Below, in pieces: positions 11,311-22,499 of a stretch of 64,000 nucleotides of DNA. Source of the DNA: Saxidomus purpurata. Lineage: Eukaryota; Mollusca; Bivalvia; Venerida; Veneridae. Both the position numbers and the translations under genes were made by a program. The DNA is taken from the NCBI GenBank assembly GCA_022818135.1, contig JAFMSR010000031.1, forward strand, positions 803,524 to 867,523. The letters run 5' to 3'. The notes beneath the pieces were generated by a model that was not told the DNA's origin, searched no databases, and was given only the letters and a program-made list of their open reading frames with translations. Numbering within the stretch: position 1 is the first letter of the stretch; the number at the start of each line of letters is the position of its first letter.

Positions 11311-11499
11311 TATATAAAGCACAACTTCCAAACTCTATCATTTTGAGGTTTTAATTTCCAGAATGTTGTTTTTTTCAAAATCAAATAGTGTTGTTTCAAT
11401 GAAGCAAATTTTTTATCTGAAAGAAGAAAGCCGCATACAAGCACAAACATAGACATACATATGTAGATATAGAACATTCAGAATACATCACAATATACA

Positions 11500-14365
11500 A
11501 TAGATACAATATTTACATGGACCAATATACAACATGCACAATGTTTACACTTACATTAAACTTATAATATATACATACATGAACATAGGAACATCAATGT
11601 ATTACACATATAGTTCGACTCCCTGTCAATCTGGAAATAGGCTTTAAGTTACTATTAAATTAGTCCCAAGCACTGAATCTTGACGAAAGCGAAAATATCA
11701 AGATACAATAAGGGACATTAATATGGCGGCCTTGATCCGAAATCACAGAGAACAGTCGAACTGCTTACTAACTATGTTGACATGTGAACATAAGGGGAAA
11801 AGGTAAGACATACGATAGTACTCCTATAAGCATATAACAGAATAAGGGTTATGCATTATTGTTTATGACAGTCTATGAGTACATTTGTAGCAGATTGCTT
11901 TAAGACAAGCAAAGTATCTGGTTAAACGTCTTTATCGACATCATAATTATAATATCTTTTACAACATCTGTAAAGTTGTGTTGTGACAGACCTGTAAGTA
12001 AATCATACAACTGAGTCTCAGGATCCTGTCTAATGAAGTGAATATAAAACTGCATTGAATTATTTACAGTTAATAGTCTCTGCCATAGCGACAAACGTAT
12101 ATTTTCACTGGCTTGACAGTAAAGCAGTTTATGGTTCACAACATTTTCTACCAGGAAATTACATAGATCACATCGTTCTGAACACTGAAATGAAAACATT
12201 TTACATAATATGTATACAGCGCGGTAACAATACATTTTTGCGCCTGGGTGTCTTCTACTAAGCTGCCAAAGATAACAGTATTTGTCATTTGTTAGAAGAA
12301 TGTTAGGCGGCAGTCTGCTTGTTAAACGTAGTTTACATTCTTTTAATTCTGAAACGTATACATGTTTCCGTAAAATGGATCGCCAAGAGGTTTTGCCGGG
12401 AAAATATGAAGTTTCGATGAACGTTTTTAAGTAATCTTTAAGTTCATATCTATTCAAAAGGCAAAACACATCTGGTATAAACCCAAGACTTTGTCTTTCA
12501 AGACAGTTGTTATATCGTATTAATCGATGAACAAAAATTTGCTTAGCTAAATAATTGCATGACAGGCGACAAAGCTGACCAAAGAATTGCAATTTCCTAT
12601 AATTAATTTCAACAGAAATTGGAACAAATCCTAAACACATTAAGGATGCGTCATTATTCATAAAGAGTGGTACTTTTTGCATGAATTTTATACAGAATCT
12701 ATGAGCTCTCTCAAGTTCTAGCGAGTTCCCAGCCGTCAAATAATTCCACAGTTCACATCCATATAAGGCTTTAGGAACAACAACAGATTTATATATCTTA
12801 GAGAGGGTAATAGGGTGCAGAGGTCCAAAACTTATGCCACTATTTGAACTACTCAACAATGTTCCCCTGAGTTTTATACTAGCTTCATGTATATTATCAT
12901 TTAATGAACAATACTTATTCTTGATTATACCAAGATGTGTATATTTCACATCTTCTTTGAGAATTTCATTACCGAGTTTCCACACCCTGTTACACTTTTT
13001 GTATTTCGATTCCGTTTCATTAAATACAATTACCGTGCATTTGGTTGGATTGTATTCAAATCTCCATTTCAATGAGTACATATAACAGATATGTAGCATT
13101 TTGTCCAGACCACTTTTTGACATAGAAATTAAAACCATGTCGTCAGCTACAGTAGGACTACCAATGTTGTAATTGTAAATACAAAAACCAAATTTAGCGC
13201 TTTCGAGTTCTTTGATTAAACCATTTATATATAGTAAATAGAAGAGCGGTGAACTTTTCCCGCCTTGTCTGGTTCCCTGCTCAACGCTTAACCAGTCTGA
13301 TACAAATGACTGGTTACGGACACAACTTTTCATGCTACTATAAAGACTAACAAAGACATTAAAGGTTAAAGGATCAAGGTTACATTCCTTCAGCTTATAA
13401 ATCAGGCCATTGTGCCAAACCCGATCAAAAGCCTGGCGGCTATCTAAAAAACAAACGTAAGCTTTACTGTTATTTTCCTTAGCGAGTAAAATTGTCTCGT
13501 TTAGGGAAAAAGAGGTCATCATGCAGCCTAGATGTTTTTGAAAACCACCTTGTTGCGGACTGAGGTGTTTTAAGAGAGTATTTGAGGACCGCTCTAACAA
13601 GATACCTTCAAAAACCTTTAAAATAGCTGAAGTTAATGTGATTGCTCGGTAATTTTGAGGCTCGTCTTTTCTCTTTTTGCCACCTTTAAATAAAGTTACT
13701 ATAACACCGCAATTCATGTTTGGCGGAACATGTCCGAATTTTAGTACGGCAGAGAAAAGACGTGACAAAACAAAATGCAACATGTCACCACCATGAATAA
13801 GATGCTCGTAATAAATATTGTCATATCCGCACATTTTACCAGTTTTACAAGTTTTCAAAACTATTTTAACCGTATCTTCGGACACTTGACAGTTATTAGC
13901 TGATAAGCTACTAGTTGAAGAGTCAGAATGCGAGGACATTACGTTACTATCAACAACCTGCTTCCAATGAGAATCATAACATGGATTATCATCAAATTTA
14001 TACAATTGTTGGAAATATTTCATCCACTGATCAGTTATAGAATACTGATCTCGGTAAACAGTACCGTTAAATTTCAGTTCGTTGCCAGACTTAACAGTAT
14101 TTGCTTTACGTTTAGAAGATATTAGATGCCAAAATTGTTCTTGATCAAACTCAGCACTCTTATCAATTTCATTATCGCTTTCAGTTAAGAAATTCTTAAT
14201 TATGTGTCTATGCGCATTTCTTAAGTCTTTCTTGGCATTCTTGTAGTTAAGAAACGTTGGATCCTGAAAACGAGGCTGACCTTCGGTTAGCCAAGCTTGG
14301 CGAAATGATTCTAATTTGTTGCGCAACTGCTTTAAATTCTCATTCCAATAAGGCTTCAAAAAGTG
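11500..14365 (-). mobile_element. 5'-truncated non-LTR retrotransposon (LINE)
   Basis: Minus-strand element consisting of the reverse transcriptase ORF and a 3' untranslated region of uncertain end, somewhere below 11900. The reading frame meets a stop at about 14368 immediately upstream of the first conserved residues, and no endonuclease domain is visible further upstream. It is therefore truncated at the 5' side, the usual outcome of incomplete target-primed reverse transcription. No clear poly(A) or simple-repeat tail was identified. The long intact frame suggests a fairly recent insertion. Confidence 0.6.
11900..14359 (-). CDS. Non-LTR reverse transcriptase ORF2, endonuclease lost
   Basis: Open frame of 819 codons encoding the central and C-terminal part of a LINE ORF2 protein, which copies element RNA at a nicked genomic site. 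Residues 1-120 are the linker that normally follows the endonuclease. The reverse transcriptase core spans about 170-480: NYRAITLTSA at 236-245, FLDSRQAFDRVWH at 304-316 with the first catalytic Asp, GTRQGGKSSPLF at 362-373, and VADD at 404-407 with the catalytic Asp pair. A C-terminal CCHC knuckle (C730, C733, H743, C748) matches those of several LINE clades. The codon at the nominal start is TTG rather than ATG, because the true start was lost in truncation. VADD in place of the usual YADD or FADD is notable. The clade was not determined; the layout fits the Jockey/CR1/I group. Open frames on the plus strand within it are shadows. Confidence 0.85.
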   Translation of the reverse strand: MKPYWNENLKQLRNKLESFRQAWLTEGQPRFQDPTFLNYKNAKKDLRNAHRHIIKNFLTESDNEIDKSAEFDQEQFWHLISSKRKANTVKSGNELKFNGTVYRDQYSITDQWMKYFQQLYKFDDNPCYDSHWKQVVDSNVMSSHSDSSTSSLSANNCQVSEDTVKIVLKTCKTGKMCGYDNIYYEHLIHGGDMLHFVLSRLFSAVLKFGHVPPNMNCGVIVTLFKGGKKRKDEPQNYRAITLTSAILKVFEGILLERSSNTLLKHLSPQQGGFQKHLGCMMTSFSLNETILLAKENNSKAYVCFLDSRQAFDRVWHNGLIYKLKECNLDPLTFNVFVSLYSSMKSCVRNQSFVSDWLSVEQGTRQGGKSSPLFYLLYINGLIKELESAKFGFCIYNYNIGSPTVADDMVLISMSKSGLDKMLHICYMYSLKWRFEYNPTKCTVIVFNETESKYKKCNRVWKLGNEILKEDVKYTHLGIIKNKYCSLNDNIHEASIKLRGTLLSSSNSGISFGPLHPITLSKIYKSVVVPKALYGCELWNYLTAGNSLELERAHRFCIKFMQKVPLFMNNDASLMCLGFVPISVEINYRKLQFFGQLCRLSCNYLAKQIFVHRLIRYNNCLERQSLGFIPDVFCLLNRYELKDYLKTFIETSYFPGKTSWRSILRKHVYVSELKECKLRLTSRLPPNILLTNDKYCYLWQLSRRHPGAKMYCYRAVYILCKMFSFQCSERCDLCNFLVENVVNHKLLYCQASENIRLSLWQRLLTVNNSMQFYIHFIRQDPETQLYDLLTGLSQHNFTDVVKDIIIMMSIKTFNQILCLS

Positions 14366-14369
14366 TTAT

Positions 14370-15295
14370 AACATTATAAAAGTACAAGCTACAAAACAAG
14401 AAACTTAGATCTTCCAGTATTCTTAATGTACTTTTATTAGACCTGACCAGTGTAACTGTAAACGTACATGTACATGTAAACGTACTCTGTATTTGAACAA
14501 TGTATTGAGGGACCATCTCAAGTTAGAACAACAATACAATATTATGTCAAATCTAGTTGTTTGCGATAGACAATCATACCAATGCAAATGTAGACAATTA
14601 ATGGTAATTTATCATGCGGGTGTCTCCGGACCGTGCAATTACATGTTTAACAATTATTACTTTGCTGTTATAAGTGCGTTTAGTAAGTTTTTAGCACATC
14701 ATTCGTCCATCTAAGGGTTGTCTAATTTATTTAACAGTCCGTATATGGAGTCATTAGCGAATGTCGGTTCGGGTATATTCTGTCACCAAGCGAAACATAT
14801 TCATCAATAAGTGGAAGTTCTTGATCTCCATTTTTTGTCAATTTCTGTCATTAGGTTAATCTGGTCATTTATCATGCATCAAAGGGAGATAACTCATATA
14901 GTGAAAACGGACAGTTTATCAAAAAAACATTGGTTGTCAAGACAAAATATTCTTTTTGCTGTCAGTTGATAGAAACTTATGTCAACACTAGAAACTCAAC
15001 AATGTTTTATGAAAACACAATGCAAAAGCGAGAATTGAGACTCCAAACATTCAAATTCTTAAATTACCTCCCTTTGAATTGAATACAAAGGTGAATATAT
15101 GACCTAAAGCTCCTGTGATTTTTTTTTTTTTTTTTTTTTGGATAAACTCACTTCCCAACTGATCAAGTTAAGTCCACCTCCTGCATTGTGAGATATGGTG
15201 TTTCTTTCTCATGCATAGTAAATCCCATTATAAACCTGTAAAGCTTTTATGTTAGGTCAGTGTAGCTGACGACGACGATGATGATGATGATAATG
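14370..15295. other. No gene recognised; poly(T) tract
   Basis: AT-rich. CAAAGGGAGATAACT near 14879 and CTCCCTTTG near 15069 form a loose inverted pair often seen in mollusc dispersed repeats. An uninterrupted T run of about 19 sits at 15121-15139 and may be the tail of a minus-strand retroposon, though no body was recognised. A (GAC/GAT)n tract lies at about 15270-15292. Confidence 0.4.
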
Positions 15296-15299
15296 ATAA

Positions 15300-16010
15300 T
15301 TATTATAACCAGGTTTTTTCTTAAAACCTGGTAATTACAATGGCGTTGTCGTATGTCGGGCGGGTGGGCGAGAGGTCGTCAAACATTTGGTTTCCGCTCA
15401 ATAACTTTAGTTAAGAGTGACCAATTGCAATGAATATTGGTGCGTATATAGCTTGCGTAGAGAGAAAGTTTGCGATTGAACTAAGGGCTCTATCCTCAAG
15501 GTCAAGGTCACTGTTATAGAAAAAGGGTTTCCGCTAAATAACTCTAAGTAGGAGTGACCAATTCCAATCAAACTTGGTGTGTATGTAGATTGTGCGGAGA
15601 GGAAGCTTTGAATTGCATTTTGGGTCACTAAAATCAAAGTCAGTGAGAAATAGATTCCGATCAATAACTTAGGCTATACTAGGAGTGACGAATTACAATG
15701 CAAATCAGTGTGTAGGTAGCCTATGTGGAAATTTGGATTGCATTTTGGCAACTAGGGTCTAGGTCAAGGTCACTGTTATTGAAATAAAGATTGTTTTTAA
15801 ATTCTAAAATCGTTCTAAAAATATTTTTCAGGGGTCAAGGTCATTGTTATTAAAAAGATTTTTTAAATTCTGAAATTGTTCTGAATTTTTTTTTAAATAA
15901 ACGAATATTTTTGGGGTGGGGGTTCAAGGTCACTGTAGTTTTATATATGTTTATTTTTAATATTAATAAAACATTTTCTTTGAGGGGGTGGGGTTTCAAT
16001 GTCAATGTCA
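15300..16010. repeat. Tandem-core element with ACCAGGTTTT hairpin end
   Basis: Starts with a hairpin, AACCAGGTTTTTTC then TTAAAACCTGGT (15307-15332), followed by a TGTCGGGCGGGTGGGCG stretch. Three units of about 130-139 bp follow, each beginning TTTCCGCTCAATAACTTTAG-like text (15388, 15527, 15655). Each unit contains GAGTGACCAATT and ends AAGGTCAAGGTCACTGTTAT. Shorter degenerate AAGGTCACTGTT units continue to about 15950. The same hairpin plus GC-rich tract occurs in opposite orientation at 51310-51405, so both belong to one kind of element. TCAAGGTCA strings match ERR/SF-1 half-sites, probably incidentally. Confidence 0.55.
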
Positions 16011-16987
16011 ATGTTTTTTTTTAAAATTCTCATTCATTTAGGTAATGTCACTGTTGTTTTTTGGTCAAGTTCACTTGAAGATTTCTTTTTTAATTCTCGA
16101 TTTTCTCCCGGTACCATTGAAAACCTCTGTTGGGGACAACATTTGTTTTATTTTAGTAATGGTACAATTGATGTTGATGGGACAATGACTTTGATGAAAC
16201 TGATTATTGATTAATTTAATTGCAAAGATGAATCTCTTCATGAAGATTATGATGATGGTGTATATGTTCAATCTTGTATTAGTTCCACAGTACACGATAG
16301 TAATGATTATTATTAGGATTATAGTGAAAAGTATTATATAATGATGAAGACCTTTTAATAATGAACGTAACCAGGATTTCCTATGATACTAGAATCGTTT
16401 GAGATCACCCCCGAAATTTGGCAGTTGTGCGTTGTACATTAACATTTACGTGTGCGAGTACGAGTGCGCTGGTCAGGTCTATTACTAATTTATCAATGTA
16501 CATGAACAAAATATCAACATCAAATTACATTTTGACATGAACATTCTAATAGAAGTACAGGGCTTCCCTGTTCCCTGACTATTGATGGGAAATTGAATAC
16601 CATCTAGTTAAACATGATCAGATAATAGGAAGATATCATTTTATTTCAACGGAGTGAATTAAGTCTTTTAATATAGGAAAAATGCCTTGGACATCGGCGG
16701 AAATACTTTTAGGTTCCAGATAACTGGTCATCAAAAACATCTCTAGGGTACGCGGACATGACTATATCATGATGATAGCAACCATAGAGAGCAAATGTTT
16801 TAAAGTCTCAGGACCACAAATACATGTAGCTCTTATTTTATAGAGGCAGATATCATACCGGCGGAAATGACCATAATTTGTACATAAAACATATATCGAT
16901 TTGCTTTTTAAATCGAAAAGAACAAATTAAAAATACAACGCAGTATTTTTTCAATGATATTGCAAAAACAAAATTGCTTGACTATGT

Positions 16988-17329
16988 CTATTGTTTAGAA
17001 TGACAAAAGTCCTGAAATAATTCCTGTGCACAACGAAAAACTGCCATCGGATCAACGTTTTCAATATCCATGTTGTTGGAATAGCCTATTGCGGAGGAAT
17101 ATCCAACATTCAGTAAGTTCCCACTCTCATATTTCACGCTTACATTCACGCACCCGACTATGGTGTTCTCTGTCGATTCCTCGGTACGATCATAGAACTG
17201 GTCATAAAGTTCCTCGTAATCGTAAGCCCTTTGGTCGTCAGTAACCGGATAGTCAAAGTTCTTAACAACACAATGATTCTCTTTTATATGTCTGTTTAAA
17301 TTCCTTTTATTGGAATAACCATGTTTGCA
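16988..17329 (-). CDS. Putative terminal exon with C2H2-finger-like start
   Basis: A minus-strand frame of 113 codons opens directly after TTTCTGTTGTAG, a good splice acceptor ending at 17330, and ends at TAG 16988-16990. It has no ATG near its start, as expected of an internal or terminal exon. The first residues, CKHGYSNKRNLNRHIKENH, resemble the second half of a C2H2 zinc finger (L-x2-H-x4-H), but the Cys pair is incomplete. The remainder is acidic and Tyr-rich (DYEELYDQFYD). Composition is less AT-rich than the flanks. The gene could not be identified. It may be a real last exon, a pseudogene exon or a fragment carried with the neighbouring LINE. Confidence 0.42.
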   Translation of the reverse strand, partial: CKHGYSNKRNLNRHIKENHCVVKNFDYPVTDDQRAYDYEELYDQFYDRTEESTENTIVGCVNVSVKYESGNLLNVGYSSAIGYSNNMDIENVDPMAVFRCAQELFQDFCHSKQ

Positions 17330-17414
17330 CTACAACAGAAATCCTCTAAGTAGTTTGGCTTCTTCCTATTACTGGCGAAACGTGATAACTTAACTGCTAA
17401 ATTTGTCTTATATA

Positions 17415-18430
17415 CAAATTAGTATTTCAAATGACTTCTTGGACCCATCTAGAATGCATCATCAGCAAAAAGTGTTTGTTTTATCTCAACATTTGACAAG
17501 CGTATTCCTTTTATTTCTTGGTTATTTCTTATAGCCATAGAAAGTATTTCAATACATATAATGAACATATAAGGCGAAAGAGGACAGCCTTGTGGAACTC
17601 CCTTCTTGATGTAAAAGAAGTTTGAAAAGAAACAATTATTTGATATACAGCTTTTAGCATCCGAATAAAAAAGTTTTACCCATTTTATTAAAGATTCTCC
17701 GAAGTTAAAGTATTCTAAACATTTAAAAATGAATGAATGATCTAAACTATTAAAAGCCTTATGAAAGTCCGAGAAAAAAATAATTCCTGGTTCTTCGTTT
17801 TCATTGAGTTTGTCTATAATATCGAATAAAACTCTTACATTTTCCCCTACATACCTACCTTTAATAAATCCTGTTTGATCTTTTTCAACAATGTGTGTTA
17901 AGACTTTTTTAGTCTGTTTGGAATTGATTTCAATGCTATTTTATAATCAACATTTAATAAAGAAATTGGTCTCCAATTATTGATGTCTGTAAGTTTCTTG
18001 TCTTTCTTAGGTAATAGTGAAATTATTCCTGGTGATTGCATATCAGCTAACTTTCCTGTTTGAAGAGAATAGTTCAGACAGTTGATATAATAAGTTTTAA
18101 TCATTCCAAAAAACTTTATAAAATTCTACAATGATTCCGTCTGATCCCGGACTTTTCATGTTTTTCATTTCTTTTAACGCTATCCAACATTCATTTACAT
18201 TAAGAAGGCCTTCACAATTATTTTTTGGCTTCTTCATTTAATGTGTTTTGTGAATTCAAAGGGAAAAAATCATCATTTTCAATTATTGAGCAGTCTTTAG
18301 CATACAGAGATTCATAAAATTGCTGCGAATGTTTAAGAATATCTAACTGATCAATAATATCTTGTTCATTTACTTCTAGCTTTTTTATCATTTTAAAAAC
18401 TTTATTATTCTATAAGCATACGAAACATAC
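17415..18430 (-). pseudogene. Decayed Tx1/L1-like LINE reverse transcriptase
   Basis: Several frames on the minus strand carry consecutive reverse transcriptase motifs. A KSPGSDGIIVEFYK block lies near 18130-18160. NNWRPISLLNVDYKIA lies in the open piece 17898-18104. QTGFIKGRYVGENVR is near 17850-17885, FHKAFNSLDHSF near 17735-17775, KKGVPQGCPLSPYMF near 17560-17605, and FADDA followed by LDGSKKSFEIL near 17430-17480. This order and wording are those of Tx1/L1-clade LINEs. At least four frameshifts or stops separate the blocks, so it is inactive. The 5' part (endonuclease) and everything 3' of the FADD block are missing. The 3' side abuts the zinc-finger-like exon. Confidence 0.75.
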
Positions 18431-19097
18431 TCAGAGGCATCATTGACAAGTATAATCAAATAAACAATTCGTATTTTATACATATACATGTACATGCGAT
18501 ATTACATGTTAAAATAAATAAATAAATATATCTAGTTTCAATGGCAAATATATGTAACTTTAGACTGTCCGAAGCTGGGGAACAAGGACACATCATGCTC
18601 AGCAATTCGTTATAATTTAAATTGATTCTATTGCAATGTAGCACTTAAAGTTTTATTATTTCGAGCCAAAGGCAGAGGGATATTGTTTTCGCGTTGTCCG
18701 ACCTTCTGTCCGGAGCCATAACTAAACAACCAATTGATAGAATTTTATGAGAAATGAAATTAGTAAAGATCAGCATAATACGGTATATAATACCACAGAC
18801 ACTTGGAGTATGGAGTCCAAACCCGATTGGCAGGCATAATTTTATCACTCAAGTACATCTACTGCCATACAGTAATAAAAAAAGTTATCAAAACAAGTTG
18901 TAAAATTTGAAATTTTTCACTAAACAGCCTTATAATATAAAAAAATATAAATCTTTTCATCGTGAAAATCACCACTATGCCATGGTTATCAACTTGTATT
19001 TTAGTCGTGTCGCAATAATATCACATGTTACTGGTGTCTATCGATGCATATTCATCTTCAAAGTCATATGCATGACAACACATCATCTTATCTGCTG
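18430..19097. other. No gene recognised
   Basis: AT-rich sequence. Minus-strand frames at 18456-18644 and 18645-18848 and the plus-strand frame at 18907-19104 show no domain, no splice context and no compositional shift. Confidence 0.4.
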
Positions 19098-19257
19098 TCA
19101 GTAAATTTCCTCCTGAAAGTCTACCGAAGGCAGTAAATTTGTCACAAGCACACTCGCTTTCGAAACGTGATCTGTCTGGTTACCCGTGTTTGGGGCCTGT
19201 TGAATCAATACCGCAATGCGCGTAGGAACCAAACCCGTTGAGGTAAATGTGTTGTTC
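19098..19257 (-). CDS. Putative terminal exon of unknown gene
   Basis: On the minus strand TTAGTTTTAG (acceptor ending at 19258) is followed by a frame of 52 codons ending at TGA 19098-19100, entered in phase 1. Residues include STGLVPTRIAVLIQQAPNTG and end in VDFQEEIY. The segment is clearly more GC-rich than the AT-rich flanks and its codons look coding. No family was recognised. It cannot simply precede the exon at 16988-17329, because it contains its own stop, so it would be an alternative end or another gene. The plus strand is also open for about 36 codons here, which weakens the case. Confidence 0.3.
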
Positions 19258-19259
19258 CT

Positions 19260-21190
19260 AAAACTAAGTTATTAAGATTTATTTCCCTTGATTTACCACA
19301 TTTGTGTAAACCAGTCTACTGGTCACTCAATTAAGTGTTTTGTTCTTGTAAACAGAAGACTTTTACGCCTGAAACACTTTTCTTTGCATTTACAGGATAA
19401 AAATAGCATTCAAAAAAATTATCTACAAATATACCTACCTAAGTACTAAAAAATTCGCGTTCTACATCATAAAATAAAATATCCACTTTTCTGTTTCACA
19501 ATGCAAAAATAAAGGGAGATAATAAAAATACATAAAGGTAAGTGTTTTAAGAAAAGAATTCAGTGCAACATTAAATTGTATTGACGAATAATTATTTATA
19601 AACTTTTCTGTAAATATATATATACAATTCATGAGAAAACATAATATAGCAGAAAACCTTTTATAGTTTATAATATTTTACTTTAAGAAGACATACCCTA
19701 CATCTTATATTTTTGAAACATAGGCTATGTGTTCAATGTTACTAAGACCAAATCGAATTTTCTTTTTAATCCTGAATTGTAACAGGTGTCTTCTCAGAAG
19801 GAAAATATGACATACTGCATCGAATGTGACCATATTGTGTTGAAAATTTGAGTTAAACAAAATAATTGATAAATAATATTTTGCATTTTCAAAAACGAAA
19901 GTAGGGTTTCCAGTTTTCAAAAATCTTTGTTGTTTTCCAAATATCTCACAGAAAGAGGCTGTAAATAGGTTGTATATGAATAAGCATGCTTATTTTTAAA
20001 TAAAGATGAAAGAATTTCACTTCCAATGATCTGCAACGTATATTTCTGACTGTTGACAACATACAATAAAGCAAAAGTAGGACAAAAAGACCACCCAGGT
20101 CAATCTTAGGAAATACAAAAACATTCACTTGTTTTTCTGCAGCAGTATTTCAAACAGGGAAATACTCCACGGCTATTGTAAAGTTTTAGAAGCCAGTTTC
20201 AAACTGTATGTCCCTGTTACAATTCGAGAAAATTCTATTTGGTCTTAGTAATGGACCGTTTAATTGATAAATAAATACAATTTTATGGAAGAACATGAAG
20301 CGAAAAATGCGTCATTTCAGCACAATTAATCAGTAAAGAGGCCTTCTGTGCCCATTAGTTGTACAACAACAACTCTACGTAGATTATTGAATGGTTTACG
20401 GTACTGCAGCATATTTTATCGATAATTACTGGAATGCATAGCTGAAACTTTAAGGTTAAATTATAATACTTCCAAAGATTTTACTTTGTGTTTTGGAGGT
20501 TATTTAGTTCGACATCAGTTATAGGGTGGGTATGTCCTTTTAAATACAAGCATTACAAAGTTACGCTCACAGGTCGTACCATATATACCTTGACCATAAG
20601 CACATCTAAAAATAAACAAAAATGGCGCTCAGAGGTCTCAACCACATATATTGAACGACGGTGATGGACCTTAAAACCATGAAACAATATTAAAAAAAGT
20701 ATTACGCTCGGTTATATGACAATAGTAGGTACCGAGGATAAACAAACGTAATCAGTAAGTCAGTATGCATTGAGCTAGTATCGAACAGTGCAGATCATGA
20801 ATAGACTGCATATGTTTTTAAAACATTCTGAAATGCATCTGCATTCTTCCTTAAAGTCATGCTTCAAAACCATGCGCGGTGCCTTTGATGCTCTGCATTA
20901 AAATTGTTCTTGTTGCTAGTTTAAATGCTACAACAGGTGAGTGCGTATAGACAAGCTGAACATATTGTTTTGGAGACCCAGTATTTGTTAAGAATATGGT
21001 CTATTTGGGGAAGAGCATGATTGCATTTTATCATTGTGAGCTGAATTTTTATTATGGGATAACGCCACTTCCTGATACAACTGAGACGCTTTTGTGAAAT
21101 TTTGGTCTATATTTTTTTCTGGATAATTTCTTTCAAAAAATGTTGTTTTAATTTGTTCAAGAATTCAATAAATGATCCATCATTATTTCA
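19260..21190. other. No gene recognised
   Basis: AT-rich. AAAGGGAGATAAT at about 19512 is a common mollusc dispersed-repeat string. A roughly 70 bp module with TTACGCTC or TGGCGCTC followed by GAGGTCTCAACCACATATA-like text appears twice at 20555-20660. Minus-strand frames at 19705-19920 and 19946-20128 show no domain. Confidence 0.4.
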
Positions 21191-21194
21191 GAAA

Positions 21195-21425
21195 TAATCT
21201 ATGGCTTGAGTCGGTAATGTGCCTGTGTAATAATTCACGAGGGCGAAGCCCTCGCGAATTATTCCGCCAGGCACATCACCTCCGGGAAATGCTTCAATTT
21301 CGATAAAGCACTCCAAGTCATAGAATATTTCGATTCTTAGAAGACGATTTTTAAAAAAGACTATCGAAACTACTACGGACCTTTTTTTTCAGTTCGTCGG
21401 TAATGTGTAAAATAGCATTAATAGT
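21195..21425. mobile_element. Second copy of the palindrome-bearing element
   Basis: A near-perfect hairpin, CACGAGGGCGAAGCCCTCG around 21236-21255, is embedded in the arms GGTAATGTGCCTG and CAGGCACATCACC. It continues into GATAAAGCACTCCAAGTCAT and a tail (TTTCGATTCTTA, CTACGGACCTTTTTTT, GGTAATGTGTAAAATAGCAT) that aligns with 5684-5780 of the first copy. The left outer arm is lost. It directly abuts, and probably ends, the LINE reading frame at about 21426. Confidence 0.6.
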
Positions 21426-22476
21426 GGACATAAAATGGGTCATCGGGATTATTCACAGATTTAAAATATTTTTCAAAAACATCAATCGGAATGTTAGTTT
21501 CTTTTACACCAGCATAATTTTTTAACATTTTCCAGAACCTTCTTGCATTCTTTTGTTTAGCTTCTAACAATCTGTGTGTTTCATTTTTATCATATTCATA
21601 CCTAGCCTTGCGTATGCACCATTTGTACTGAGAACGTTTATTTACCATAGTTATTCTATTCGCTTCTGTCTTATCTGCCCTATACAAATTTAAAGCACTG
21701 TAAAACGAACATCGTTTGTCTTCACATTCTGGCGTGTACCTTTTATTCATGGAATACTTATTGCTATTTGTAATGTTATCGCAACTGTTATTTAGGTTAC
21801 GTTTAAACAAAGGGGAGGCAATTCCATCAAAAATGTCACTTAACTCAGTAATACAACTATCAATTTCGTTGTGAGTTAAGGCATTACATATATTTTTATT
21901 AAACACATTCAATTTATCTTCAGTATCCTTTGTCAATAGCATATTTTTGTAATTATCGACATTTAACGTATTCCACCCGTATTTGTTGTTCACGCGTTCA
22001 TATGACTGTTTATTTTGTATAACGCTTGAAGTCGGTCTATTAAAACACAATGTAAAATCAATTAAACAGTGATCTGATAATATGTCTGGATCGTCAACAT
22101 TAAAATAGCCTACATGTTGCAACAAATTTTGTGTACTAATTACATAATCTACCACGCTTGAACCGCTATGTCCAACATAAGTATACCGACCAACATTTTG
22201 ATCGTTTCCTTTACGACCATTTAAAATACGTAGACCAATCTGCTTGCACAAATCTAACAATAGAAAGCCTTTAATGTTCAAGCGCCCTTTGTCTTGTGAA
22301 ACACGATTCAAACAAGAGTCTTCACAATAATCTTGTGACAAAACATTAATATGTGAAACATTATCATCGACCACAAAATCTGGATTATCTGATGTATGCG
22401 AGTTCATATCACCACAAAGAAGGAAGTTAAAGCCACTCTCATATTTTGAGTCTAAACTAACAATATTTTCTAACAA
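21418..22476 (-). pseudogene. LINE ORF2 endonuclease domain, 3' truncated
   Basis: Open frame of 352 codons carrying the core of an apurinic-like endonuclease that nicks target DNA for reverse transcription. GDMNSHT is at about residues 22-28 (metal and nucleotide contacts), SSVVDYVI at about 106-113, and SDHCLIDF at about 134-141 (catalytic SDH). The linker towards the reverse transcriptase follows (NARRFWKMLKNYAGVKE near residue 320) and the frame then stops at the junction with the palindromic element. The reverse transcriptase is absent. The N-terminal part of the endonuclease continues upstream in another frame (22500-22781). The last few codons are contributed by the adjoining repeat. 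The reading frame is otherwise intact. Confidence 0.8.
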
Positions 22477-22499
22477 TCTATCGTAAGTGTGTGATTCAA

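Noticed and set aside
11226..11477. Minus-strand frame of 83 codons
   Set aside because: It spans the right inverted end of the MITE and flanking DNA; no domain.
15121..15139. Poly(T) run as the tail of a complete retroposon
   Set aside because: No recognisable retroposon body or target duplication adjoins it, so only the tract is recorded.
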